Shown here: positions 55,301 to 61,357 of the stretch, piece after piece
How positions within the stretch are numbered: the stretch's first letter is position 1
Layout: each line of letters starts with the position of its first letter
DNA from: Streptomyces sp. CB02414
GTDB taxonomy: Bacteria > Actinomycetota > Actinomycetes > Streptomycetales > Streptomycetaceae
Direction of reading: 5' to 3'
Assembly (NCBI RefSeq): GCF_001905385.1
Contig: NZ_LIPF01000007.1
Span: 1 to 64,000, forward strand
DNA length: 64,000 bases
Notes under the pieces: model-generated
Seen by the model: the letters and a program-made list of their open reading frames with translations, nothing else
Databases searched by the model: none
What the model was told of the DNA's origin: nothing
Made by a program: the position numbers and the translations under genes

Positions 55301-56584
55301 ATGTACCGCACCGGTGACCTGGTGCGGTGGCGGGGCGAGGGCACGCTGGAGTATCTGGGCCGCACCGACGACCAGGTGAAGATCCGCGGTTTCCGGATCG
55401 AGTTGGGCGAGGTCGAGGCGGTGCTCACGGGCCACCCCGCGGTGAGCCAGGCCGCCGCCGTGGTCCGCGAGGACCGGCCGGGCGACCGCCGTCTGGTCGC
55501 CTACGTGACCATCACCGGCGCGCAGGCCGCCCCGGCGGAGCTGCGCGCATGGATGCGTGAGCGGGTCCCGGCGCATCTGGTGCCGTCGGCCGTGGTGCTC
55601 CTGGACGCGTTCCCGCTGACGCCCAGCCGCAAGATCGACCGCAAGGCGCTGCCCGCGCCGGAGGCCGGCGTCGCGGACCGGCCCGCCCGTACCGCCCGTG
55701 AGGTGGCGCTGTGCGGTCTGTTCGCGGAGGTGCTCGGGCTGGAGCGGGTCGGGGTCGACGACGGGTTCTTCGAACTCGGCGGCCATTCCCTGCTTGCGGT
55801 GAAGCTGTTGAAGCGGGTCCAGTCCGTGCTCGGCGCCGAGCTGAGCATGCGGACGTTGTTCGCGGCGCCCACGCCCGAGGCGCTCGCGGAGCAGCTCGAC
55901 CTGGCCGTCCCGGCGAACGCCGCGGTCGACGTGCTGCTGCCCGTGCGGGCCGTCGGTTCCGCGCCCGCGCTGTTCTGCGTGCACCCGGTCTCCGGGCTCA
56001 GCTGGTGCTACGCGGGCCTGCTGCCGCACCTGCCGGGCCATCCCGTGTACGGGTTGCAGGCGCGCCGGGACGAGCCCGCGGCGGACCTGGAGGCGATGGT
56101 CGACGACTATCTGGCGCGGCTGCGCTCGGTGCAGCCGGCCGGCCCGTACCACCTGCTCGGCTGGTCGGCGGGCGGGACGATCGCGCACGCGCTGGCGTGC
56201 CGGCTGCAGCGCGACGGTGAGCAGGTGCGGTTCCTCGCCCTGCTCGACTCCGCGCCCGCTCACGGCCGGATGGACCGTGCCGCGATCGCCCGTGCGATCG
56301 GCGACGACGTGGGTGTCACCGGTGAGGACCTGGACACTCTGGTGGACAGCGGCCTGCACACGCAGCGGCTGCTGCACGAGGCCCCGCCGGGGGTGTTCCA
56401 CGGCAACGTCGTCTACCTGACCGCCGCCCGCGACGGCGCACCGGCCGTCGACTCCTGGCTCGGCCACGTCGACGGGGAGATCAACGAGTACCGGATCGAC
56501 TGCCACCACACGACGATGATGCGTCAGGGCCCGCTCACCGAGATCGGTCCGATCATCGCCGCCGAGCTGAAGGAGACACGATGA
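46379..56584 (+). CDS. Hybrid PKS-NRPS: KS-AT-ACP-C-A-PCP-C-A-PCP-TE
   Basis: A 3401-residue protein. KS has Cys169 in TACSTS, His305 in EAHGTAT and KSNIGH. AT has GHSAGE (Ser604) and GAFH (~700), pointing to malonyl-CoA. About 150 residues of Ala/Val-rich sequence (~860-1010) without a readable NADPH motif precede a carrier (LGGHSLL, Ser1060). C1 has HHIVIDGW (~1245). A1 pocket reads DTDDSGYVDK; its three extra acidic residues suggest a basic or guanidino amino acid. PCP Ser2099. C2 has HHIAGDGW (~2282). A2 pocket DAWCMGVVVK, unassigned. PCP Ser3137. The TE has GWSAGG (Ser3263) and a His pair at ~3376. It extends the peptide by one acetate unit, adds two amino acids and releases the product. 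No epimerisation domain or functional KR is seen. Confidence 0.92.
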   Translation: MSESNAVAIVGLAARLPGAENAGRFWRNLRDGAEGISRFGLEELIAAGVDPALARHPRYVPARGVLAGGEFFDRGFFGYSPAEAAAMDPQQRVFLESASTALDDAGIDPQRFGGWVGVYAGCDMMNPQLQGTGGDGLSSMIGYDKDFLATRVAYKLGLRGPALTVQTACSTSLVAVHQAAQSLLNYECDAALAGGASLWLPQVTGYLYEEGYVESADGHCRPFDAAASGTVGSSGVAVVVLRRLEDAVRDGNRIVAVIRGSALNNDGGEKIGFSAPSFAGQRDAIQYAHAQAGVEAGDIAYVEAHGTATRVGDPVEVAALTAAFRESTDRVGYCRLGAVKSNIGHTGAAAGAAGLIKTALMLQHRELVPTLHYREPNPGLELGTSPFRIATELAPLPAEGPVLAGVSAFGVGGTNAHVVLESPPVRSRRDGVGPRVFCLSGASAAAVRSQRTALAEHLESSADPQDDVAFTLATGRRRFDHRSAVVAADRAEAAEALRAAPPVARVFAERDIAFLFPGTSVLRSGFGGAAHRRLPVFRETFDALAAECRSRYGIDLDVVLRPDPGLEWLRSMVNEQLALFAIGFSLARQLQAYGIEPKAMLGHSAGELVAAAVAGRWSPSDALRLVHERGTILSGVGPGRMLTVKASPDEVRELLAARPGLAVAIEAPRYSVLAGPVEEIDRLKADGIGDRVLDIDGAFHTEAIRPAAERLGRIVEEIPHTAPTLPYLSNVTGGWADPAVTSGGAYWADHAAGTVRLSDCVDTLLDSSCRVFVELGPGQTMTRMLRGHAAWTGEHLAVPVGGSAENSEEENLLAALGRLWECGFDIPVEELLDAPQLCALPPHPFEPIDCESNRVRSTGSPAAGRREHDVVVTVGDLPAPGLIAALAGDTGTVRSAAADGAVAATEGAVGPAVAVAVDDPAVREALPELAGQAAAAGVRLLLVGGGLVGAGPVPDLVARLRETAQVTVFDLEEQAPAPVRAPAALGAVHAWRDGRWWLLDEEPPPAVEAEPKAAETQAADEVLDGPRDATEEAVAAIWCELLGLAAVGVHDDFFELGGHSLLATQLGSRLRARFETELPIEAVLDNPTVAALARAIGGSGPARRQAVVPRPVSNEPLPAAFMQRRLWFLEQSGADLAYAIPLVLDLEGDLRMGPLREAVTEVVRRHEVLRTVLPEQDGEPVQQVLPPAPVEIPLVDVADLDEAGQEQRITDDLRRPFDLAAGPMLRVTVFRTGAGRYVLALCVHHIVIDGWSLDVLCDEISRLYNAFRDGQKSPLPPLPVQYGDYTLWQRDRMPAILDSGLPYWTEQLAGLPAALELPTDRPRPRVQTNNGAVADRQLPAGLRADLERLGRSHDTTLFMTLLGGYQALLHRYTGARDICVGTPVAGRTEVELERMIGFFVNTLVLRTELDRTLSFADLLARVRETAVGAFAHQEVPFERLVEELNPARDPSRNPLFQVMFNLLNLNDDPLDLAGVAAHDRPGSGLGSAQVDLSLDVYQRDDGLLCRLEYNTDLFDASTADRMLRHFETLLTALAADPGAALGSCELLDAAERRQLLEEWNDTVRPVEPVTVPEMFERAARRVPDRVAVVARDGRLTHAELHARANRVARHLIAQGVGPEDRVALVLPRTTDMVVALLGVLKSGAAYLPVDLAMPRDRADAMLEDAAPAVVLTGLDDEVLAGFPDGDLDPAERVRPLDPRHPAYLIYTSGSTGKPKAVVVEHRNVVNLFHEHRTTLIAPLAARVGTVQVALTASFSFDTSWDELLWLADGHTLHVIDEELRADTEAVVRYVRDERIDFLDVTPSYAKPLIAAGLLDGGDGGGHAPAVLSVGGEAIDAALWDEIGAAPRTDCYNYYGPTECTVDTLGSPIVAGRPVTLGRPLANTRAYVLGPDLQPVPPGVAGELYHAGAGLARGYRGRAAMTAVRFVADPFGEPGSRMYRTGDLVRWRGDGTLEYLGRTDDQVKIRGFRIEPGEVEAVLEGHPAVAQAVVVAREDRPGDARLVAYVVPADVDAAEVRAWSARSLPDYMVPAAVVPLAHIPLNTSGKADRKALPAPVFAAAAASRAPRTPAERTLADLFADLLAVPPVGIDDDFFALGGHSLLATRLITRIRSAFGADLPVRALFETPTVAGLAEQLAGTDRAGGSPLRVFERPEILPLSFAQQRLWFLDRLTGSDSTYNLPFALRLTGTLDSGTLRQALADVTGRHEALRTVLPEVDGEPRQVVLAGPDARPELTVTDVARAGLEEAVERVCATGFDLGAELPWRAHLFRLADDEHVLVVVLHHIAGDGWSLAPLVEDLGTAYRARLAGAAPDWRPLPVQYADYTLWQREALGDEDDPQSTLARQIAFWSDTLAGAPELLDLPLDRPRGASADGHSAVVDFRVPAEVHGALAGLAQEHGCTLFMVLQAALAALLTRSGAGTDLPIGTVVAGRQDEALDDLVGFFVNTLVLRTDTSGDPTFSDLLARVKERDLAALAHQDLPFDRLVEILNPVRSPAAHPLFQVAFVLQNTGRAEVTLPGLRVEPEPVGGVNAKFDLTFNFSESGDGVDGSLEYRTDLFDASTVAALAERLLRLLTAAAAEPGTRVSAFELLSDDERRRVLPDASGAPVPPRTFPELFAETVAAYRDEIAVADGRVEWTYGELDARADDLARLFAAHGAGPEDVVGLALPRSAEMVAALLAVQKAGAAYLPVDPGYPAERIAHLLSDAAPALVVSTGETAAVLPRLDCPVLRLDALPEVPADGPVPAAVDLRNPAYLIYTSGSTGRPKGVVVSHAGLAAFAATQRERVGTGPGDVVLQFASPSFDASVWDLSLGLLSGARLVLAPPEELLPGPALTGLVRRHGITHMCLPPSSLAELDPAQIPASVTVMVGGEACPAGVAATWSDGRTLINVYGPTETTVVGTVSDPLSGGGAPPMGRAVRDMRLYVLDATLRPVPPGVPGELYLAGPGLARGYLRRPAVTAERFVADPYGSGGARMYRTGDLVRWRGEGTLEYLGRTDDQVKIRGFRIELGEVEAVLTGHPAVSQAAAVVREDRPGDRRLVAYVTITGAQAAPAELRAWMRERVPAHLVPSAVVLLDAFPLTPSRKIDRKALPAPEAGVADRPARTAREVALCGLFAEVLGLERVGVDDGFFELGGHSLLAVKLLKRVQSVLGAELSMRTLFAAPTPEALAEQLDLAVPANAAVDVLLPVRAVGSAPALFCVHPVSGLSWCYAGLLPHLPGHPVYGLQARRDEPAADLEAMVDDYLARLRSVQPAGPYHLLGWSAGGTIAHALACRLQRDGEQVRFLALLDSAPAHGRMDRAAIARAIGDDVGVTGEDLDTLVDSGLHTQRLLHEAPPGVFHGNVVYLTAARDGAPAVDSWLGHVDGEINEYRIDCHHTTMMRQGPLTEIGPIIAAELKETR

Positions 56585-56796
56585 CGAACCCGTTCGAGGA
56601 CGCCGACGGCCGGTACCTGGTGCTGGTCAACGACGAGGGCCAGTACTCGCTGTGGCCGGAGGCGGCCGGGGTGCCGGACGGCTGGCGGTGCGCGCGGCCC
56701 GCGGACAGCCGGCAGAGCGCTCTCGACTTCGTCGAGCGGACCTGGACCGACATGCGGCCGCTGAGCCTGGTCCGGGAGATGGAGGGGGCCTCGTAG
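56581..56796 (+). CDS. MbtH-family protein
   Basis: A 71-residue MbtH-like protein with the family core: NPFED at the start, YLVLVNDEGQYSLWP, the Trp-rich middle, and W-T-D-M-R-P-L near the end. MbtH proteins bind A domains and are needed for their folding or activity. The start overlaps the PKS-NRPS stop (ATGA), so it is the last gene of the coupled operon that begins at 34325. A strong hairpin follows. Confidence 0.95.
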   Translation: MTNPFEDADGRYLVLVNDEGQYSLWPEAAGVPDGWRCARPADSRQSALDFVERTWTDMRPLSLVREMEGAS

Positions 56797-56807
56797 GGCC
56801 TGTGTCG

Positions 56808-56855
56808 CCGAACCCCCGTCAGGTGTCCTGCGCAGGTCACATGACGGGGGTTCGG
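56808..56855 (+). terminator. Terminator of the NRPS/PKS-mbtH operon
   Basis: A 14-bp perfect stem, CCGAACCCCCGTCA (56808-56821) with TGACGGGGGTTCGG (56842-56855), starts 12 bases after the mbtH stop. There is no T-tract, as is usual in Streptomyces. Confidence 0.8.
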
Positions 56856-56880
56856 ACGTACGGGTGCGGACGTACGGGTG
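56853..56880. repeat. Two tandem 14-bp repeats after the terminator
   Basis: CGGACGTACGGGTG occurs twice in tandem (56853-56866, 56867-56880), with a third start (CGGACG) following. It may extend the hairpin region; function unknown. Confidence 0.7.
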
Positions 56881-56909
56881 CGGACGGCCCCGGTGTTGAG
56901 GGCCCGGTG

Positions 56910-57392
56910 TCAGAGGGACACTGCCATGCGGTGGTCGGAGACACGGCCGTGCTCGGGGCAGGGCTCGCTGGACGCCTGCGGGCAGAGCATGAAGTGTCCG
57001 GTCACCGTGGCCCGGTACGCCCGGTACCGGCCGGGGGGCCGGAAGGCCTCGGGGCCCCGGCTGAACGGTGCCTTGCCCAGGTAGATCTCCAGGCCCCGGT
57101 CCAGTTCGTCCCCCGTCAGCTCGCACGCCGTGGCGGACATGTACACCGCTTCGTCCGAGCCCGGCACCTGCTGCGAGTTGAACACCACGATGCCGACCTG
57201 GGGCCGTGCCGCGATGTTGCGGACCTGGGTCGCCTCGGGGGACGAGATCCAGTAGAACGTCCCGTATCCGTCGGCCACGTAGTAGACCGGGGACGCCCAG
57301 GGTTCGCCGTCGGCGTTCGCGGTTCCCAGGGTCATGAAACAGTTTCTGTCGATGATGGCCCGGCCCTCGGCTATCAGTTTCTCCGTGTCCAT
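56910..57392 (-). CDS. Pyridoxamine 5'-phosphate oxidase-like flavin protein
   Basis: A 160-residue split-barrel flavin-binding protein. The N-terminal helix and strand pattern (AIIDRNCFMTLGTANADGEP; SPVYYVADGYGTFYWISSPE) and VGIVVFNSQ match the PPOX/F420-dependent family. Members bind FMN, FAD or F420 and reduce or oxidise small molecules. Its position beside the megasynthase suggests a tailoring or redox role, but it could be an ordinary housekeeping enzyme. Start ATG 57392 without a clear ribosome-binding site. Ends 55 bases from the operon terminator of the opposite strand. Confidence 0.75.
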   Translation of the reverse strand: MDTEKLIAEGRAIIDRNCFMTLGTANADGEPWASPVYYVADGYGTFYWISSPEATQVRNIAARPQVGIVVFNSQQVPGSDEAVYMSATACELTGDELDRGLEIYLGKAPFSRGPEAFRPPGRYRAYRATVTGHFMLCPQASSEPCPEHGRVSDHRMAVSL

Positions 57393-57567
57393 GGCGTAGA
57401 CCGTACAGCTGAGACGCCGTCAGTGCCGGTGTTTCGCGGAGGTTTTCCTTCCGGGCAGGTTCTCTTTTCTGCTGTTCCGGGCGTGTTCGGGTATTCGCCG
57501 GTCGTTCTCCGGGCCGGCGGGCTGGGGTTTTCCCCGTTCTCTGACGCGCAAGAGAGGGCCCATGCCT

Positions 57568-57608
57568 GAACCCCCGCCGCCTGACCGGTTGTCAGGCGGC
57601 GGGGGTTC
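57568..57608. terminator. Strong hairpin terminator after the PhyH gene
   Basis: An 18-bp perfect stem, GAACCCCCGCCGCCTGAC (57568-57585) with GTCAGGCGGCGGGGGTTC (57591-57608), and a 5-base loop. It lies 12 bases beyond the stop of the minus-strand PhyH gene. Confidence 0.85.
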
Positions 57609-57620
57609 GGGTGCAGGCTC

Positions 57621-58424
57621 TCAAAGAGTGGTGCCGGCGAATGCGGTGACCGGTGTCGTGTCCTTGCTGACCAGGAATTCCGGGCGCGGTGACGAACGTG
57701 GGGCGTTGCTCACCGCGTTGTAGGTGATCAGCAGCATCGCCCGGCGGTCGGGGGAACGGTTCGACGACGAGGCGTGCACGATGCTGGGGTGGAAGGCGAA
57801 GACCGAGCCGGCCGGGCCGACGATCAGCTCCTTGCCGTACTCCTGACGCAGCCGCTCCGCGACGTCGTCGGGGACGGTGTACTCGAGGTCCGCCGCGACG
57901 TGCTGGCGCCAGTCGCCCGAACGCCCCGCTCGGCCGGCCGTCTCGACCAGCCCCAGCTCGTGGGTTCCCGGCAGGACCTGCAGCGGGCCGTTGCCCTCGT
58001 GGGTGTCGTCGAGGAGGACGGCGATGTTGACCGCCCGGTCGTCGGTCATGCCGTCCTCGTTGCGCCAGAACGTGTAGTCCTGGTGCCACGGCCAGGCCGC
58101 GCCCTCGAAGGGCTGCTTCAGGTTGACCTTGAACTGGTAGACGTAGACCGGCTCGCCGATGATCGACTCGGCCAGGCCGAGGAGCAGCGGATGCCGCACC
58201 AGCCGCGCGCTCGTCTCGTCGAAGAGATGGCAGCCGTGGACCGCCCGTACGACCTCGGTGTCCTTCTCGAACACCACCTCGGGCCGGGTCTGACGGCTGA
58301 TCCGGTCGATGCTGTCGCGGATTCTGCCTATTTCATGGGCGCTGAGCGACTCGGTATGGCGATGATATCCGGCAGTCCCGTATTCGACCTGAGCGATATC
58401 AATGTCCTGCGTGGCCAGTGCCAT
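57621..58424 (-). CDS. PhyH-family Fe(II)/2-oxoglutarate dioxygenase
   Basis: A 267-residue phytanoyl-CoA-dioxygenase-like enzyme. The facial triad is visible as WHQD (His114, Asp116) and a distal His in VHASSSN (~217), with an Arg shortly after for 2-oxoglutarate. In peptide clusters such enzymes often hydroxylate an amino-acid precursor or carrier-bound residue, so beta- or gamma-hydroxylation of one unit is a reasonable guess. The ATG at 58424 has GGAGGT ten bases upstream. It follows rmlB on the same strand after 194 bases and ends in a strong terminator. Confidence 0.88.
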   Translation of the reverse strand: MALATQDIDIAQVEYGTAGYHRHTESLSAHEIGRIRDSIDRISRQTRPEVVFEKDTEVVRAVHGCHLFDETSARLVRHPLLLGLAESIIGEPVYVYQFKVNLKQPFEGAAWPWHQDYTFWRNEDGMTDDRAVNIAVLLDDTHEGNGPLQVLPGTHELGLVETAGRAGRSGDWRQHVAADLEYTVPDDVAERLRQEYGKELIVGPAGSVFAFHPSIVHASSSNRSPDRRAMLLITYNAVSNAPRSSPRPEFLVSKDTTPVTAFAGTTL

Positions 58425-58618
58425 GGCTGGCGACACCTCCGAAAGGTTGTCTTCTGTCCCGGTTGTTCGACGGCCGGTCGTCGCAAGCGCGCCGGAAAGG
58501 GCCGGTCCATGTGCCCTCATCGACATCCGGCACCGCGCTTCCCCGACTTCGGGGCGAAATCCCATAGTCGTCGGCATGTGTTCCGGGGTCATCTCTCTGA
58601 TTGCTGAGCCGCGCACGC

Positions 58619-59599
58619 TCAGCCGGCGGATTTCCCGGTGGCCGGCGGCGCCCACCACGCGCGGTGGCCGGCGTACCAGCGCACGGTCTGTTCGAGGCCC
58701 GTGTCGAAGTCGTGCCGGGGCACGAACCCCAGCAGGCCGGTGATCTTCGAGCAGTCCACCGAGTAGCGCCGGTCGTGGCCGGGACGGTCCGCGACCCGGT
58801 GGATGCGGCCCCGGCCGCAGAGCGCGATCAGCCGCTCGGCGATCTCCCGGTTGGGCAGTTCGGTGCCGCCGCCGATGTTGTAGATCTCGCCGGCCGCGCC
58901 CTTGGTGCGCACCAGGTCGAGCGCCCGGGCGTGGTCGGCCACGTGCAGCCAGTCCCGCACGTTCAGCCCGTCGCCGTACAGCGGTACGTCCCCGCCGTCG
59001 AGCAGGTTCGTGATGCACCGTGCGATGAACTTCTCCGGGTGCTGGTAGGGGCCGTAGTTGTTGGCGCACCGGGTGACCCGCACGTCCACGCCGTGGGTGC
59101 GGTGGTAGGCGAGTGCGAGCAGGTCGCTCGCCGCCTTGGTCGCCGAGTACGGCGAGCTCGGGTCGAGGAGGTCCCGCTCGCTGCTGCTGCCGGTGGGCAC
59201 CGAGCCGTACACCTCGTCGGTCGAGACGTGCACGAACACGGCGGCGTCGCCGTGGCGGCGGGCGGTGGCCTCCAGGAGGGTCTGGGTGCCCAGGACGTTG
59301 GTCCGGGCGAAGGCGGTGCCGTCGGCGATCGCCCGGTCCACGTGCGACTCCGCCGCGAAGTGCACGATCTGCTCGTGTTCGGCCACCAGGGTGTCGACCA
59401 GAGGGGCGTCGCAGATGTCGCCCTGCACGAAGCGGAACGAGGGGTGTGTTGCGACGGGGGCGAGGTTGTCGAGGCGGCCCGCGTAGGTCAGCCCGTCGAG
59501 CACGGTGACCGTCGCGGGCGGGCTGTCGTCCGTGAGCAGCGCGCGGACGTACTGCGAGCCGATGAAGCCTGCCCCGCCGGTGACCAGAATCCGATCCAT
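58619..59599 (-). CDS. rmlB: dTDP-glucose 4,6-dehydratase
   Basis: A 326-residue SDR-family dehydratase that converts dTDP-glucose to dTDP-4-keto-6-deoxyglucose. NAD-binding GGAGFIG (~8-14), the catalytic STDEVYG with the Asp-Glu pair, and YSATK (Tyr, Lys) are present. RCANNYGPYQHPEK and the C-terminal GFVPRHDFDTGLEQTV are typical of RmlB. Divergent from the rmlC-like gene by 103 bases. Together with rmlA it makes the deoxysugar precursor. Confidence 0.93.
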   Translation of the reverse strand: MDRILVTGGAGFIGSQYVRALLTDDSPPATVTVLDGLTYAGRLDNLAPVATHPSFRFVQGDICDAPLVDTLVAEHEQIVHFAAESHVDRAIADGTAFARTNVLGTQTLLEATARRHGDAAVFVHVSTDEVYGSVPTGSSSERDLLDPSSPYSATKAASDLLALAYHRTHGVDVRVTRCANNYGPYQHPEKFIARCITNLLDGGDVPLYGDGLNVRDWLHVADHARALDLVRTKGAAGEIYNIGGGTELPNREIAERLIALCGRGRIHRVADRPGHDRRYSVDCSKITGLLGFVPRHDFDTGLEQTVRWYAGHRAWWAPPATGKSAG

Positions 59600-59702
59600 G
59601 TCCTGATCGTCGCCGCCGGTCGCCGCGCGGGCATCTCTCAGCGTGCCACGGCCCGCAATCGGCGAGTGGCCACGTCGGGCGTGCCTCGGTGACCCTGGTG
59701 CG

Positions 59703-60320
59703 GTGACTGACGAGACCACGCCCACCCGGCTGGTGGGCGGTGCCCTGGCCTTCGCCGTGCCGTCGTTCCCCGACGAGCGCGGTGTCTTCCGTACGCCGTT
59801 CCGGTCGTCGGCGTTCACGTCCGCGGCCGGACATCCGCTCTTCCCGGTGGCCCAGGTCAACTTCAGCGTCTCGCGCCGCGGTGCGGTGCGGGGCCTGCAC
59901 TACACCGCGACTCCGCCGGGCACCGCCAAGTACGTCTACTGTGCGCACGGCCGCGCCCTGGACTTCGTGGTCGACCTGCGGGTCGGCTCGCCGACGTTCG
60001 GGAGTTACGACGTCGTGGAGCTCGGCCGGGAGGACAGCCCGGCGCTGTACTTCCCGTTCGGGGTGGGCCACCTGTTCGTCGCCCTGGAGGACCACACGGT
60101 GATGAACTACCTGCTGTCGCTGGAGTACCGGCCGGAGAACGAGCGGGCGCTCGATCCCTTCGACCCGCGGCTCGCGCTGCCGATCCCCGGCGACATCGAG
60201 CCCGTTCTGTCGCCGCGCGACCGGGCGGCGCCCCGTGTCGATGAGGCGCTGGAGGCCGGTCTGCTCCCGGACTACGCGGTGTGCCGCCGCTTGGAGGAGC
60301 GGTACAGCGCCTGCCAGTAG
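59703..60320 (+). CDS. rmlC: dTDP-4-keto-6-deoxyhexose 3,5- (or 3-)epimerase
   Basis: A 205-residue cupin of the RmlC family, with SFPDERGVF, RGAVRGLHYTA (catalytic His66) and DFVVDLRVGSPTFG. The sequence departs somewhat from housekeeping RmlC (GTAKYVYCAHGRALDF). It therefore resembles epimerases of natural-product deoxysugar pathways, and could act at C3 only or at C3 and C5. Starts at GTG 59703. Its 3' end overlaps the convergent O-methyltransferase gene by 49 bases. Confidence 0.85.
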   Translation: MTDETTPTRLVGGALAFAVPSFPDERGVFRTPFRSSAFTSAAGHPLFPVAQVNFSVSRRGAVRGLHYTATPPGTAKYVYCAHGRALDFVVDLRVGSPTFGSYDVVELGREDSPALYFPFGVGHLFVALEDHTVMNYLLSLEYRPENERALDPFDPRLALPIPGDIEPVLSPRDRAAPRVDEALEAGLLPDYAVCRRLEERYSACQ

Positions 60321-61138
60321 TAGCTCCACACCGGTGTGGCGGCCTCGGCGGCGCACTCCCAGCGCTCGCCCGGCGCGTAGACGGACACGAACCGGCGGGA
60401 CTGCTCGTGCACGGCCTCGCTGTCGAAGATGTCGATGACTTCGGTCAGCAGTCCGTTGCTCAGCGCGGTGGCCACCTCGTCGGCGCCGCGCGCGTGGTTG
60501 TCCAGCTCCTTGTCGAGGAACTTGCCGACCGGCCCGTTGACGTAGAACGCCCGGCACCGCTCGTCGACGAGCCGGAGGTAGCCGCGTACCGCGTCCGGCG
60601 GCATGCAGGCGAACGAGTCGATGTTGACGGCCAGGTCGACGTCGTGCGGGAAGGTGTCCGCGGCGTCCGTGGCCGAGTGGAACGACACCTTGGCGAACTG
60701 TTCGGGGGCGAGCACCGTGCGCAGGTAGGCGCGGGCCAGCGGCAGCGACTCCTCCTGCTCGACGATGTGGTACTCCGCGACGTCGTGGGCGGTCATCAGC
60801 GCGTGGCCCGTGCGGCCGTACCCGGCGCCGATCTCGACGATCCGCGCACCGTCCAGCCGGACCCGCTCGGCGAGGTAGCCGACCTCCTGCACCGCCCGCA
60901 GGTAGTCCATGTCGATCTCTTCGCCGTCGTGCCGGACGGTGATCGGGCCGCCGACGTCACGGTGGCTGATGCGGCGCAGCTGCTCCCGTTCCAGCGGGCT
61001 CAGCCGGCCGGCGGCGCTGTACAGCAGCGTCTTCAGGTAGCGCACCCCGTTGGTCCGCGGATCCCACAGCGTCAGCCTGAAGTTGGCGTCATCGGCCCGG
61101 AATCCCTGCAGTGCCTCGGTGTCCTGCTCGACGATCAT
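60272..61138 (-). CDS. Putative sugar O-methyltransferase
   Basis: A 288-residue SAM-dependent enzyme resembling the 'putative sugar O-methyltransferase' family. Features are WDPRTNGVRYLKTLLY, ISHRDVGGP, motif I VEIGAGYGRTGHAL and DLAVNIDSFACMPP. Placed among dTDP-sugar genes it probably methylates a hydroxyl of the attached deoxysugar. The ATG at 61138 has GAGGAGG about eight bases upstream. Divergent from rmlA. Confidence 0.8.
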   Translation of the reverse strand: MIVEQDTEALQGFRADDANFRLTLWDPRTNGVRYLKTLLYSAAGRLSPLEREQLRRISHRDVGGPITVRHDGEEIDMDYLRAVQEVGYLAERVRLDGARIVEIGAGYGRTGHALMTAHDVAEYHIVEQEESLPLARAYLRTVLAPEQFAKVSFHSATDAADTFPHDVDLAVNIDSFACMPPDAVRGYLRLVDERCRAFYVNGPVGKFLDKELDNHARGADEVATALSNGLLTEVIDIFDSEAVHEQSRRFVSVYAPGERWECAAEAATPVWSYYWQALYRSSKRRHTA

Positions 61139-61357
61139 CGTCGAAGCCTCCTCGGTGAGGGTGACGGGCCTGGGCGACCCGGCGCAGTGGAGTATCACGC
61201 GGTTCCCCGGCAGCTCACGCCTTTGAGAATGCGCACCGCCGGGCCGCCTCGCGTGGGCATGTGCAGACCGCATTCCAGGAGACCCGGCCGCGGGACGCCC
61301 GCCACATACTCGGAGCCTGCGTCTCCGCCAGATCCGACTCGACGAACGGAGCGGAAG

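Noticed and set aside
45848..56509. A 3553-codon open frame on the minus strand opposite the PKS-NRPS gene, and a 2168-codon one at 39738-46244
   Set aside because: They are antisense shadows of high-GC genes. Their translations are Arg/Gly/His-rich with no domains, while the plus strand carries all NRPS/PKS motifs.
56853..56880. Tandem 14-bp repeats considered as a CRISPR or iteron set
   Set aside because: Only two full units with no spacers, directly after a terminator; too few for either.
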